A DNA stretch of 24,709 bases from Rhodobacteraceae bacterium UBA2776. Lineage in GTDB: Bacteria; Pseudomonadota; Alphaproteobacteria; Rhodobacterales; Rhodobacteraceae. How positions within the stretch are numbered: the stretch's first letter is position 1; each line of letters starts with the position of its first letter. Position numbers and translations under genes: made by a program. Shown here in pieces: positions 16,726 through 23,485 of this stretch. Location of the stretch: NCBI GenBank assembly GCA_002352425.1, contig DEIK01000031.1:1-24709 (forward strand), in the 5' to 3' direction. The notes beneath the pieces are model-generated. The model worked only from the letters and a program-made list of their open reading frames with translations. It had not been told where the DNA came from and searched no databases.

Positions 16726-16734
16726 ATTACCAAT
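16712..16734. promoter_or_regulatory. Dyad operator candidate in the glcD promoter
   Basis: The arms ATTGGT (16712-16717) and ACCAAT (16729-16734) form a dyad centred at 16723, with further symmetric bases inside (pairs 19/27 and 20/26). It overlaps the candidate -10 of glcD. The half-sites equal those of FadR-subfamily GntR repressors such as PdhR (ATTGGT-N3-ACCAAT), but the spacer is 11 rather than 3 bases. A GntR-type or other dimeric regulator encoded elsewhere is possible. Confidence 0.45.
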
Positions 16735-16757
16735 CATGAACATCTGGAGAGTCCTCT

Positions 16758-18194
16758 ATGGAAATGCCCACACCAGACGCCGCCATTCTCGCCAAGAAAG
16801 CGCAAATTGTGGCGCGGTTGCAATCCGTGTTGCCAAATGGGGCAGTGATTTCCGACGCGGCGCAGACCAAGGCCTATGAGTGTGATGCGCTGAGCGCTTA
16901 TCGCTGCCCACCGCTGTGTGCGGTGTTGCCCACAGATACGGCCGAGGTGTCGGCGGTTTTGAAAATCTGTCACGACATGGGTGTGCCCGTGGTGCCGCGT
17001 GGGGCGGGGACGTCTTTGGCGGGTGGCGCTTTGCCCACCGCTGACAGTGTGATTTTGGGCGTGGCGCGGATGAGCGATGTATTGGAAACCGACTATGACA
17101 ATCGGATTATTCGGGTTCAGTCAGGGCGTACAAACCTGTCTGTGACCGGCGCGGTCGAGGAAGAGGGGTTCTTTTACGCCCCTGACCCTTCCAGCCAGTT
17201 GGCCTGTGCGATCGCGGGCAATATCGCGATGAATTCCGGTGGGGCGCATTGTTTGAAATACGGCGTCACAACCAACAATCTGTTGGGTGTTGTGATGGTG
17301 TTGATGGACGGCAGTGTGGTCGAGGTTGGCGGCGCGCACCTAGACGCGGGTGGGCTGGATTTTCTGGGTTTGATTTGTGGCTCTGAGGGGCAGCTGGGCG
17401 TGGTGACCGAGGCCACGTTGAAGATACTGCCCAAACCCGAAGGGGCGCGGCCTGTGTTGATCGGGTTTGATTCAAACGAGGTGGCGGGCGCATGTGTCTC
17501 GGACATCATCAAGGCTGGCGTTTTGCCAGTTGCGATCGAGTTCATGGACCGCCCCTGCATCGAGGCGACCGAGGCATTTGCCCATGCGGGATACCCTGAA
17601 TGCGAGGCACTGTTGATCGTCGAGGTCGAGGGATCAGACGCGGAAATCGACGCACAACTGAAGGTGATCACCGGCATCGCGCGGCGGCACAAACCGGTGG
17701 AGCTGCGCGAGAGCAAATCCGAAGAAGAGAGCGCGAAAATCTGGTTGGGGCGCAAATCGGCCTTTGGCGCGATGGGACAAATCAATGACTACATGTGTCT
17801 GGACGGCACGATCCCAGTGACCGAGTTACCTTATGTGTTGCGGCGCATTGGTGAGCTGAGTATTGAATACGGGTTGGGGGTTGGCAACGTGTTCCACGCA
17901 GGGGATGGCAATATGCATCCGTTGATCCTGTATGACGCCAACAAGCCAGGGGACCTGGAAAAATGCGAGGCCTTTGGCGCGGATGTTTTGCGGTTATGCG
18001 TCGAGGTTGGCGGTTGTTTGACGGGCGAACATGGGGTCGGGGTTGAGAAACGTGATCTGATGGTCGATCAGTTCAACGCGGTCGATTTAGAGGCGCAGTT
18101 GCGGGTGAAAGACGTGTTTGATCCGAAATGGCTACTTAATCCGGCCAAAGTGTTTCCGCTGGATGCCAGTGTGTCGCGGCGGGCCGGTCAATGA
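16758..18194 (+). CDS. glcD: Glycolate oxidase FAD-binding subunit GlcD
   Basis: A 478-residue FAD-linked oxidase, the catalytic subunit of membrane-associated glycolate oxidase, which turns glycolate into glyoxylate and passes electrons toward the respiratory chain through GlcF. The FAD-binding type 4 domain (about 50-230) shows PVVPRGAGTSLAGGALP near residue 77 and SSQLACAIAGNIAMNSGG. The C-terminal domain (about 235-465) shows NVFHAGDGNMHPLI and LTGEHGVGVEKRDLM, typical of the GlcD/D-lactate dehydrogenase group. A GGAG site precedes the ATG. The stop overlaps the glcE ATG by four bases. D-lactate dehydrogenases share these motifs, but the glcE-glcF context favours GlcD. Confidence 0.95.
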   Translation: MEMPTPDAAILAKKAQIVARLQSVLPNGAVISDAAQTKAYECDALSAYRCPPLCAVLPTDTAEVSAVLKICHDMGVPVVPRGAGTSLAGGALPTADSVILGVARMSDVLETDYDNRIIRVQSGRTNLSVTGAVEEEGFFYAPDPSSQLACAIAGNIAMNSGGAHCLKYGVTTNNLLGVVMVLMDGSVVEVGGAHLDAGGLDFLGLICGSEGQLGVVTEATLKILPKPEGARPVLIGFDSNEVAGACVSDIIKAGVLPVAIEFMDRPCIEATEAFAHAGYPECEALLIVEVEGSDAEIDAQLKVITGIARRHKPVELRESKSEEESAKIWLGRKSAFGAMGQINDYMCLDGTIPVTELPYVLRRIGELSIEYGLGVGNVFHAGDGNMHPLILYDANKPGDLEKCEAFGADVLRLCVEVGGCLTGEHGVGVEKRDLMVDQFNAVDLEAQLRVKDVFDPKWLLNPAKVFPLDASVSRRAGQ

Positions 18195-19285
18195 GCATGA
18201 AACCGCGTGACGAAGCGCAATTGTCAGAGGCTATTGCGATGGCAAAGGGGCCATTGCGGATTGTCGGCAATGGCAGCCGTGGGGTGCATTGTGAAGGTGA
18301 GGAGCTGAGCACCTCCGCCATGTGCGGCATCAGTTTGTATGAGCCAGGCGCTTTGACCATCGTGGCTGCGGCCGGCACGCCCTTGGCCGAGATTGAAGCG
18401 GTTTTGGCGGCTGAAAACCAGCGTTTGCCGTTCGAGCCGATGGACCATCGCGGTTTGTTGGGGACAAATGGCGCGCCGACAATTGGCGGCGTGGTGGCTG
18501 CGAATATCTCGGGACCAAGGCGGGTGCAGGCAGGGGCCTGCCGCGATAGTCTGATCGGGGTGCGGTTTGTGGATGGACGTGGCGACATTTTAAAGAACGG
18601 TGGCCGCGTGATGAAGAACGTCACGGGCTATGATTTGGTCAAGCTGATGGCGGGCGCACATGGCACATTGGGGGTGATCAGCGAGGTTGCGTTCAAGGTG
18701 CTGCCGGACGTTGAAACCAGCGCCAGTGTGGTGTTGCACGGATTGAGCAACGTCCAAGCGGTTGCGGCGATGGCGGTGGCACTTGGGTCAGCCTATGAGG
18801 TGTCGGGCGCGGCCTATGACAGTGGCCGCACGCTTTTGCGGCTAGAGGGGTTCACGGAGTCGGTGGCCTATCGCGCAACGCGGTTGCAAGCTTTGTTGGC
18901 ACCGTTTGGCGAAGCCGAAATTGAAGCCGATCCGGTTAAGGTATCCGAGGTTTGGCAAGGTTTGCGTGACGTGGTGCCGTTTCACGAGATACAGGGCAAC
19001 GTCTGGCGTATTTCGGTGAAACCCACGGACGCGCCGCAGGTGGTTGCTGGTTTGGGGGCCGATGCGACAATGCTGGATTGGGGCGGCGGCTTGATCTGGG
19101 CCTTGATGTCGCAAGGCGTCGATGTGCGGGCCAAAATGGGCGCTGTGCGGGGTCATGCAACATTGGTGCGCGGCACAGATTTTGCGCGGTTCCAGCCCGA
19201 AGTTGGGCCATTGGTCAGCATCACGGCCAGATTGCGCGCGCAGTTCGATCCACGGGGCATTTTGAACGCGGGGTTGATGGGTTGA
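18191..19285 (+). CDS. glcE: Glycolate oxidase FAD-binding subunit GlcE
   Basis: A 364-residue second FAD-binding subunit of glycolate oxidase. The FAD domain fills the first half, with RIVGNGSRG near residue 25, LLGTNGAPTIGGVVAANISG near 90-109, and MKNVTGYDLVKLMAGAHGTLG. The C-terminal half is shorter than in GlcD, as expected for GlcE. It overlaps glcD by four bases (ATGA), so the two are translated together. Directly after it lies an unrelated small gene instead of glcF, which is unusual. Confidence 0.94.
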   Translation: MSMKPRDEAQLSEAIAMAKGPLRIVGNGSRGVHCEGEELSTSAMCGISLYEPGALTIVAAAGTPLAEIEAVLAAENQRLPFEPMDHRGLLGTNGAPTIGGVVAANISGPRRVQAGACRDSLIGVRFVDGRGDILKNGGRVMKNVTGYDLVKLMAGAHGTLGVISEVAFKVLPDVETSASVVLHGLSNVQAVAAMAVALGSAYEVSGAAYDSGRTLLRLEGFTESVAYRATRLQALLAPFGEAEIEADPVKVSEVWQGLRDVVPFHEIQGNVWRISVKPTDAPQVVAGLGADATMLDWGGGLIWALMSQGVDVRAKMGAVRGHATLVRGTDFARFQPEVGPLVSITARLRAQFDPRGILNAGLMG

Positions 19286-19293
19286 GCATCGGC

Positions 19294-19740
19294 ATGGACC
19301 CATATGATTACGTGGCTTCGTTGATTGGTGAAGAGACCCGCGCAAAAATCGCAACGTTTTGGCGGGTGTTCGCAAGCAAAACGGATGCGATTGAAGACAT
19401 GTTCTCGTACCCCGATGGGGGGCAGCTGGATATTGTCGAAATCATGCAGGCCTTGGTCCCTGTTTCGCCTGATCTGATGTGGGAGTTTGGGCCGTCAGAT
19501 CGGGGCAGCCGACTTTGTGTGACGGCAGAATTGCGCGATGAGTTACGTTCCTTGGCGCGTTTGGTTCGGCAAATAGCACCGGATTTGCCACGGTGGCGGT
19601 TACGGTGGCGGTTTGTGGATGTGCTGATCCAGTCTGACTTTCGCACGGCGGATTTTGCCCAAAAAGCGACGCTACACTTTTTAGATCAGGGGGTGACGGA
19701 CATTGTAGTGCCGACAACTCTTGGCAATCGCATTCATTAG
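19294..19740 (+). CDS. Uncharacterised protein inside the glc operon
   Basis: A soluble protein of about 148 residues with no signal peptide, membrane segment or known active-site motif. The segment FWRVFASKTDAIEDMF, then SPDLMWEFGPSDRGSRLCVTAE and APDLPRWRLRWRF, resembles the N-terminal part of a scattered family of uncharacterised proteins that I know only by pattern. The C-terminal third looks like a phosphate- or cofactor-free mixed fold that I cannot place. The start is uncertain: ATG 19294 has no good ribosome site, while an in-frame TTG at 19282 overlaps the glcE stop (TTGA) in the style of the operon's other junctions. The longer ATG at 19078 runs through glcE and is not accepted. It lies between glcE and glcF, 14 bases before glcF, so it is probably co-transcribed with them. 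No function is proposed. Confidence 0.72.
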   Translation: MDPYDYVASLIGEETRAKIATFWRVFASKTDAIEDMFSYPDGGQLDIVEIMQALVPVSPDLMWEFGPSDRGSRLCVTAELRDELRSLARLVRQIAPDLPRWRLRWRFVDVLIQSDFRTADFAQKATLHFLDQGVTDIVVPTTLGNRIH

Positions 19741-19754
19741 GTGACGTAAAACCC

Positions 19755-21050
19755 ATGCAAACGAATTTTACCCCAGAACAGTTGCAAAACCCGAACATTG
19801 AACGGGCCAATGAAATTTTGCGGGCCTGTGTGCATTGCGGGTTTTGCACGGCGACTTGCCCGACCTATCAGGTATTGGGCGACGAATTGGACAGCCCACG
19901 CGGTCGAATTTATTTGATCAAGGATATGCTGGAAACCGGCCGTCCTGCCGATAAGAAAACCGTCGAGCATGTGGACAAATGCCTGTCATGTTTGGCCTGT
20001 ATGACGACCTGCCCTTCGGGGGTGCATTACATGCATCTGGTTGATCAGGCGCGGGCCTATATCGAGCAGACTTATAAGCGCCCCTTGATGGACCGGATGT
20101 TGCGCGCGGTGTTGGCGCAGATCATTCCTTATCCAAAGAGGTTCAGACTGGCGCTGTTGGGTGCGAAAATCGGGCGGCCCTTTGCGTTTTTGATGCCGGA
20201 TGCCCGCCTAAAGGCGATGTTGGCGATGGCCCCAAAGCGCATTCCTGCGATCAGTCGCAATGATGACCCACAGGTGTTTGCCGCCAAGGGTGCGCGTAAA
20301 ATGCGGGTGGCGCTGTTGACGGGCTGTGCGCAAAAGGCGCTGAACACCGATATCAACGACGCCACCATCCGGCTGTTGCGCCGGTTGGGCTGTGAGGTGG
20401 TGGTGGCCAAGGGCATGGGCTGTTGCGGGGCATTGACCCATCACATGGGCAAGGAAAAGCAGGCGCATGCCTCGGCGGCGACGAATATTGCGGCTTGGAT
20501 GGCTGAGAAAAACGGCGAGGGGCTGGATGCGATTGTGATCAACACCTCGGGCTGTGGCACCACCGTCAAGGACTATGGGCATATGTTCAGGAATGACGCG
20601 ATGGCGGCGGATGCGGCCACGGTTTCGGGTATGGCGATGGATGTGTCCGAGGTTCTGATGCAGCTGGATATGCCGCAAGGCGCGCCCAGGGACATGCGCG
20701 TCGCTTATCATTCGGCCTGTTCATTGCAGCATGGGCAGCAGATTAAAACCCACCCTAAAACCTTGTTGAAACGGGCAGGGTTCGAGGTGGTTGAACCGGC
20801 GGACAGCCATCTGTGTTGTGGCTCGGCCGGGACCTATAATCTGATGCAACCAGTGATTTCGCAGCAACTGAAAGACCGCAAGGTTCAGACGCTCGAAGCA
20901 AAGGCCCCTGATGTGATTTCGGCGGGCAACATTGGCTGTATGGTGCAGATCGGCGGCGGCACCAAAGTGCCTGTTGTGCATACGGTCGAGCTGCTGGATT
21001 GGGCCACGGGCGGGCCAAAACCACGCGAAATTGCCGAAAATCAGCCTTAA
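19755..21050 (+). CDS. glcF: Glycolate oxidase iron-sulfur subunit GlcF
   Basis: A 431-residue iron-sulfur subunit that carries electrons from the flavin subunits. Two 4Fe-4S motifs are intact: C25-x2-C28-x2-C31-x3-C35 and C76-x2-C79-x2-C82-x3-C86. Two cysteine-rich CCG-type domains follow, marked by GMGCCGALTHHMGKE and SHLCCGSAGTYN. Length and order are those of GlcF. The ribosome site AGGTGA overlaps the stop of the preceding small gene, with normal spacing to the ATG. Together with glcD and glcE it completes the enzyme; related lactate-oxidation subunits are less likely given the neighbours. Confidence 0.95.
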   Translation: MQTNFTPEQLQNPNIERANEILRACVHCGFCTATCPTYQVLGDELDSPRGRIYLIKDMLETGRPADKKTVEHVDKCLSCLACMTTCPSGVHYMHLVDQARAYIEQTYKRPLMDRMLRAVLAQIIPYPKRFRLALLGAKIGRPFAFLMPDARLKAMLAMAPKRIPAISRNDDPQVFAAKGARKMRVALLTGCAQKALNTDINDATIRLLRRLGCEVVVAKGMGCCGALTHHMGKEKQAHASAATNIAAWMAEKNGEGLDAIVINTSGCGTTVKDYGHMFRNDAMAADAATVSGMAMDVSEVLMQLDMPQGAPRDMRVAYHSACSLQHGQQIKTHPKTLLKRAGFEVVEPADSHLCCGSAGTYNLMQPVISQQLKDRKVQTLEAKAPDVISAGNIGCMVQIGGGTKVPVVHTVELLDWATGGPKPREIAENQP

Positions 21051-21096
21051 TCCTGCCGTATCACGCCGATAATCACCACGAAACAGTGGAGATAAC

Positions 21097-21918
21097 ATGC
21101 GTAGATTTTTCAGCCTGTTGGCTTTTGCGGCCAGCTTTGCAACACCCGGATTTGCCGATCAGGGAGGATTGCGAAAAATGCTAACCGGCGATGATAGCCG
21201 CGGATGGGAAGCCGTTGGACGGTTGAACATTGCGGGCAAAAATATGTGTACGGGGGCGTTGATTGCACCGGATTTGGTGCTGACGGCGGCGCATTGTGTG
21301 TTCAACAAACACACGGGCGAACGGGTGGATGACACTGCTATCGAATTCTTGGCCGGATGGCGTGGCGGACGTGCCAGCGCCTATGCCAACGTGAAACGCG
21401 CTGTTGTGCATCCCTCCTATGAGTTTTCGCTAAAGTCCGAGGAAATTCGGGTGCGTCATGATTTGGCGGTGCTGCAATTGACGCGGCCCATCAACAAATC
21501 CTCAATCACGCCGTTTCAAACGGATGTGCGGCCACGCAAAGGCGCGGATATTGGCATCGTGTCTTATGCCCATGATCGCGCTGAATCGCCCTCTATCCAG
21601 GAAAGCTGCAACGTCTTGGCTCGCCAATCAGGCACCTTGATTATGTCGTGCAATGTTGACTATGGCTCCTCCGGTGCGCCGGTCTTTTTGATGGGGGAAG
21701 CTGGCGAGGTTCCGCGGATCGTTTCAGTGGTTTCTGCGATGGCCGATGTGAACGGGCGCAAAGTGGCGCTGGGCATGGCGTTGGAAGATCCTCTGGCAGA
21801 AATTTTGACCGAGTTGGAGGCCACAGAAGGCCCGTTCCAGCGTGCCAAACCTGTGACACGTCGATTGGGCCTGCAAGGCGGTGTTAGCCGCACGGGCGCC
21901 AAGTTTTTGCGGCCATGA
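21097..21918 (+). CDS. Exported trypsin-fold serine protease, first of tandem pair
   Basis: A 273-residue secreted or periplasmic S1-family protease. The signal peptide ends near residue 20 (FATPGFA). The catalytic triad is visible as H66 (TAAHC), D122 (RHDLAVL) and S192 (GSSGAPV). The residue before the nucleophile pair is serine instead of the aspartate of GDSGG, as in glutamyl-endopeptidase-like members, so trypsin-type zymogen activation is unlikely. Cysteines C51/C67 and C171/C185 could form two disulfides, consistent with export. The last 30 residues form a basic tail shared with the next gene. A GGAG site precedes the ATG, 46 bases after glcF, and the stop overlaps the second protease start (ATGA). 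The substrate is unknown. Confidence 0.88.
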   Translation: MRRFFSLLAFAASFATPGFADQGGLRKMLTGDDSRGWEAVGRLNIAGKNMCTGALIAPDLVLTAAHCVFNKHTGERVDDTAIEFLAGWRGGRASAYANVKRAVVHPSYEFSLKSEEIRVRHDLAVLQLTRPINKSSITPFQTDVRPRKGADIGIVSYAHDRAESPSIQESCNVLARQSGTLIMSCNVDYGSSGAPVFLMGEAGEVPRIVSVVSAMADVNGRKVALGMALEDPLAEILTELEATEGPFQRAKPVTRRLGLQGGVSRTGAKFLRP

Positions 21919-22739
21919 AGATGCGCAAGATTGCGGTTTTGACCGCCCTCCTTTTTGCCAGCCTGACCCTGCCGACCACGGCGGAAGATACCGGATTGCG
22001 GCGACTGACCTTGCGGTCTGATACCTTGGGCTGGGAGGCCGTGGGCCGTGTGGATTTTGGGAACAACGGGTATTGCACGGGTGTTTTGCTGCGCCCTGAT
22101 ATTGTGCTGACGGCGGGGCATTGCCTGTTTGAAAAGGCAACGGGTGCGCGGCGGGATCCGACATTGATATCGTTTAGTGCGGGCATGCGTGATGGTAAAT
22201 CTGTGGCAACGCGCAGTGTTTTGCGGGCCGTGGTGCATCCGGACTATGACACCAATTCACCCAATAATTTCAAACGCATCCGCAATGATGTTGCGCTTTT
22301 GCAGTTATCAGAGCCAATTCCGGCAGCACTTGCCGCGCCCTTTACGATCCAGTCGTTTTCCGGGCTTGGGAATGAGGTGAGCGTTGTGTCCTATGCGCAG
22401 GGGCGTTCAGAAACACTGTCGTGGCAAAAGGAATGTGGCGTGCTTGGCCGTCAAGACAGTTTGATCGCGTTTTCATGCGATGTTTATTTTGGCTCCTCCG
22501 GCGCGCCGGTGTTTGATCGCACTGGTGGACGCGCGCGGATCGTTTCGATTATCTCGAGCGGCAAGCGTGATGCGGATGGCTCAACCTCGTTTGGGATGGA
22601 ATTGTCGCGTTTGGTGCCAGAGTTGATGGCGAATTTACGCGCGGGTCGCGGGGTGTTCCCGACTGCACGTCTGACAGCGAAACGATTAAAGGTTGGGGGC
22701 GGTGCGCGGGCAAGTGGCGCGCGTTTTGTGAAGCCTTAG
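21915..22739 (+). CDS. Exported trypsin-fold serine protease, second of tandem pair
   Basis: A 274-residue paralogue of the preceding protease. The signal peptide ends near residue 23 (LPTTA). The triad is H69 (TAGHC), D125 (RNDVALL) and S195 (GSSGAPV). The four cysteines (54, 70, 174, 188) fall at the same alignment positions as in the first protein. Both share the N-terminal GWEAVGR block and a C-terminal tail R-L-x3-G-G-x4-G-A-[KR]-F-[LV]-[RK]-P. The ATG overlaps the upstream stop by four bases, so the pair is translated together in equal amounts. The arrangement reflects an old local duplication: overall similarity is clear but far from identity. The substrate is unknown. Confidence 0.88.
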   Translation: MKMRKIAVLTALLFASLTLPTTAEDTGLRRLTLRSDTLGWEAVGRVDFGNNGYCTGVLLRPDIVLTAGHCLFEKATGARRDPTLISFSAGMRDGKSVATRSVLRAVVHPDYDTNSPNNFKRIRNDVALLQLSEPIPAALAAPFTIQSFSGLGNEVSVVSYAQGRSETLSWQKECGVLGRQDSLIAFSCDVYFGSSGAPVFDRTGGRARIVSIISSGKRDADGSTSFGMELSRLVPELMANLRAGRGVFPTARLTAKRLKVGGGARASGARFVKP

Positions 22740-22745
22740 CAAGGC

Positions 22746-22774
22746 TTGAAATCCAAATCGGACATTCCCATCTA
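22746..22774 (+). promoter_or_regulatory. Sigma-32 (RpoH) type heat-shock promoter for hsp20
   Basis: CTTGAAA (22746-22752) is followed after 14 bases by TCCCATCT (22767-22774), a close match to the heat-shock consensus CTTGAAA-N13/14-CCCCATnT. Transcription would start near 22781, leaving a leader of about 94 bases before hsp20. The element begins six bases after the stop of the second protease. Confidence 0.68.
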
Positions 22775-22780
22775 AGTATA

Positions 22781-22874
22781 ACCAGACGCTGCGCTTGCGG
22801 GTTTGGGACGAGTAAAATGCCTGTCCATGATGGAAGGCTTAATACTTTTGTCGCTTAGAAAAGGATGAACTGAT
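22781..22874 (+). ncRNA. ROSE-like RNA thermometer in the hsp20 leader
   Basis: The leader can fold into three hairpins. The last one is diagnostic of ROSE elements: UCGCU (22851-22855) pairs with the Shine-Dalgarno AGGA (22862-22865) with G22853 bulged. The stem extends inward (U22856-A22861) and outward (22847-22850 with 22866-22869, including two wobble pairs) around an AGAA loop. Upstream, GCCT-g-TCCA (22819-22827) pairs with TGGAAGGC (22831-22838) around a three-base loop. A weaker first stem can form from AACC (22781-22784) and GGTT (22800-22803). Melting of the last stem on warming would free the ribosome site nine bases before the ATG. Confidence 0.65.
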
Positions 22875-23354
22875 ATGAGAAATTTTGACCTAGCACCGCT
22901 GTACCGCGCCACTGTCGGCTTTGATCAAGTTGCCGATATGATGGACCGCGTTTTCACAAACGACGTCAGCAAACAAACCTATCCGCCCTATAACATCGAG
23001 AAAACCGACGAAGACGCATGGCGCATTACGATCGCTGTTGCCGGGTTTTCGGATGAAGACCTGTCGGTCGAGGTGCGCGAGAATTCACTGATCATCACGG
23101 CCCGCAAAGCGCAGGAAGAAGAGCGCACATATTTGCACCGTGGCATCGCAACACGGGCGTTTGAACGCCGGTTCCATTTGGCAGATCACGTGCGTGTCAG
23201 TGGGGCTGCCCATAGGGATGGGATGCTGCATATTGATCTGATGCGCGAAGTGCCTGAGGCGTTAAAGCCGCGTCAAATCCGGATCGCATCCGATGTGTCT
23301 GGAACCGCAAAATCGGTTGAAGGCAAGGCGAAGAAAGCCAAAAAAGTTAATTAG
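22875..23354 (+). CDS. Small heat-shock protein (Hsp20 / IbpA family)
   Basis: A 159-residue cytoplasmic chaperone that holds unfolding proteins until ATP-dependent chaperones refold them. The alpha-crystallin domain spans about residues 36-128, with WRITIAVAGFSDEDLSVEV, the RTYLHRGIATRAFERRF block typical of class A (IbpA-like) proteins, and DGMLHIDLMREVPE. The N-terminal arm contains LAPLYRATVGFDQVADMMDR, and the oligomerisation I-x-I motif appears as QIRIAS just after the domain. The C-terminus is lysine-rich (KAKKAKKVN). It sits behind a heat-shock-type promoter and a ROSE-like leader and is followed by two hairpin terminators, so it is probably a single-gene transcript. Confidence 0.95.
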   Translation: MRNFDLAPLYRATVGFDQVADMMDRVFTNDVSKQTYPPYNIEKTDEDAWRITIAVAGFSDEDLSVEVRENSLIITARKAQEEERTYLHRGIATRAFERRFHLADHVRVSGAAHRDGMLHIDLMREVPEALKPRQIRIASDVSGTAKSVEGKAKKAKKVN

Positions 23355-23374
23355 ACATCTTGCGAGATGTAGGA

Positions 23375-23414
23375 AGGGCGCGCGGCTGAAGGCTTCGCGC
23401 CCTGTTTCTTTTTT
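23375..23414 (+). terminator. Rho-independent terminator of hsp20
   Basis: AGGGCGCG (23375-23382) pairs with CGCGCCCT (23396-23403), an 8-bp GC-rich stem with a 13-base loop, followed by TTTCTTTTTT (23405-23414). It lies 20 bases after the hsp20 stop and has the classic form of an intrinsic terminator. Confidence 0.8.
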
Positions 23415-23418
23415 GCTT

Positions 23419-23468
23419 AAATATCCGCGCCGCAGGCAAGAAGTTTTTTGCCTGCGGCGCGGATATTT
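23419..23468. terminator. Perfect 21-bp inverted repeat, probable bidirectional terminator
   Basis: Arms 23419-23439 and 23448-23468 are perfectly complementary over 21 bases, enclosing an 8-base loop (GAAGTTTT). The outer end is AT-rich (AAATATCC / GGATATTT), so each strand ends in a short T run. It lies between the convergent hsp20 and vWA genes, 17 bases from the vWA stop, and can terminate the vWA transcript as well as back up the hsp20 terminator. Confidence 0.78.
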
Positions 23469-23485
23469 TTGGAACAATGATGGGG

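Noticed and set aside
19078..19293. Upstream ATG that would extend the small glc-operon gene by 72 residues.
   Set aside because: The extension reads the end of glcE in another frame and has a biased composition without similarity to the downstream part. A start at 19282 or 19294 is more plausible.
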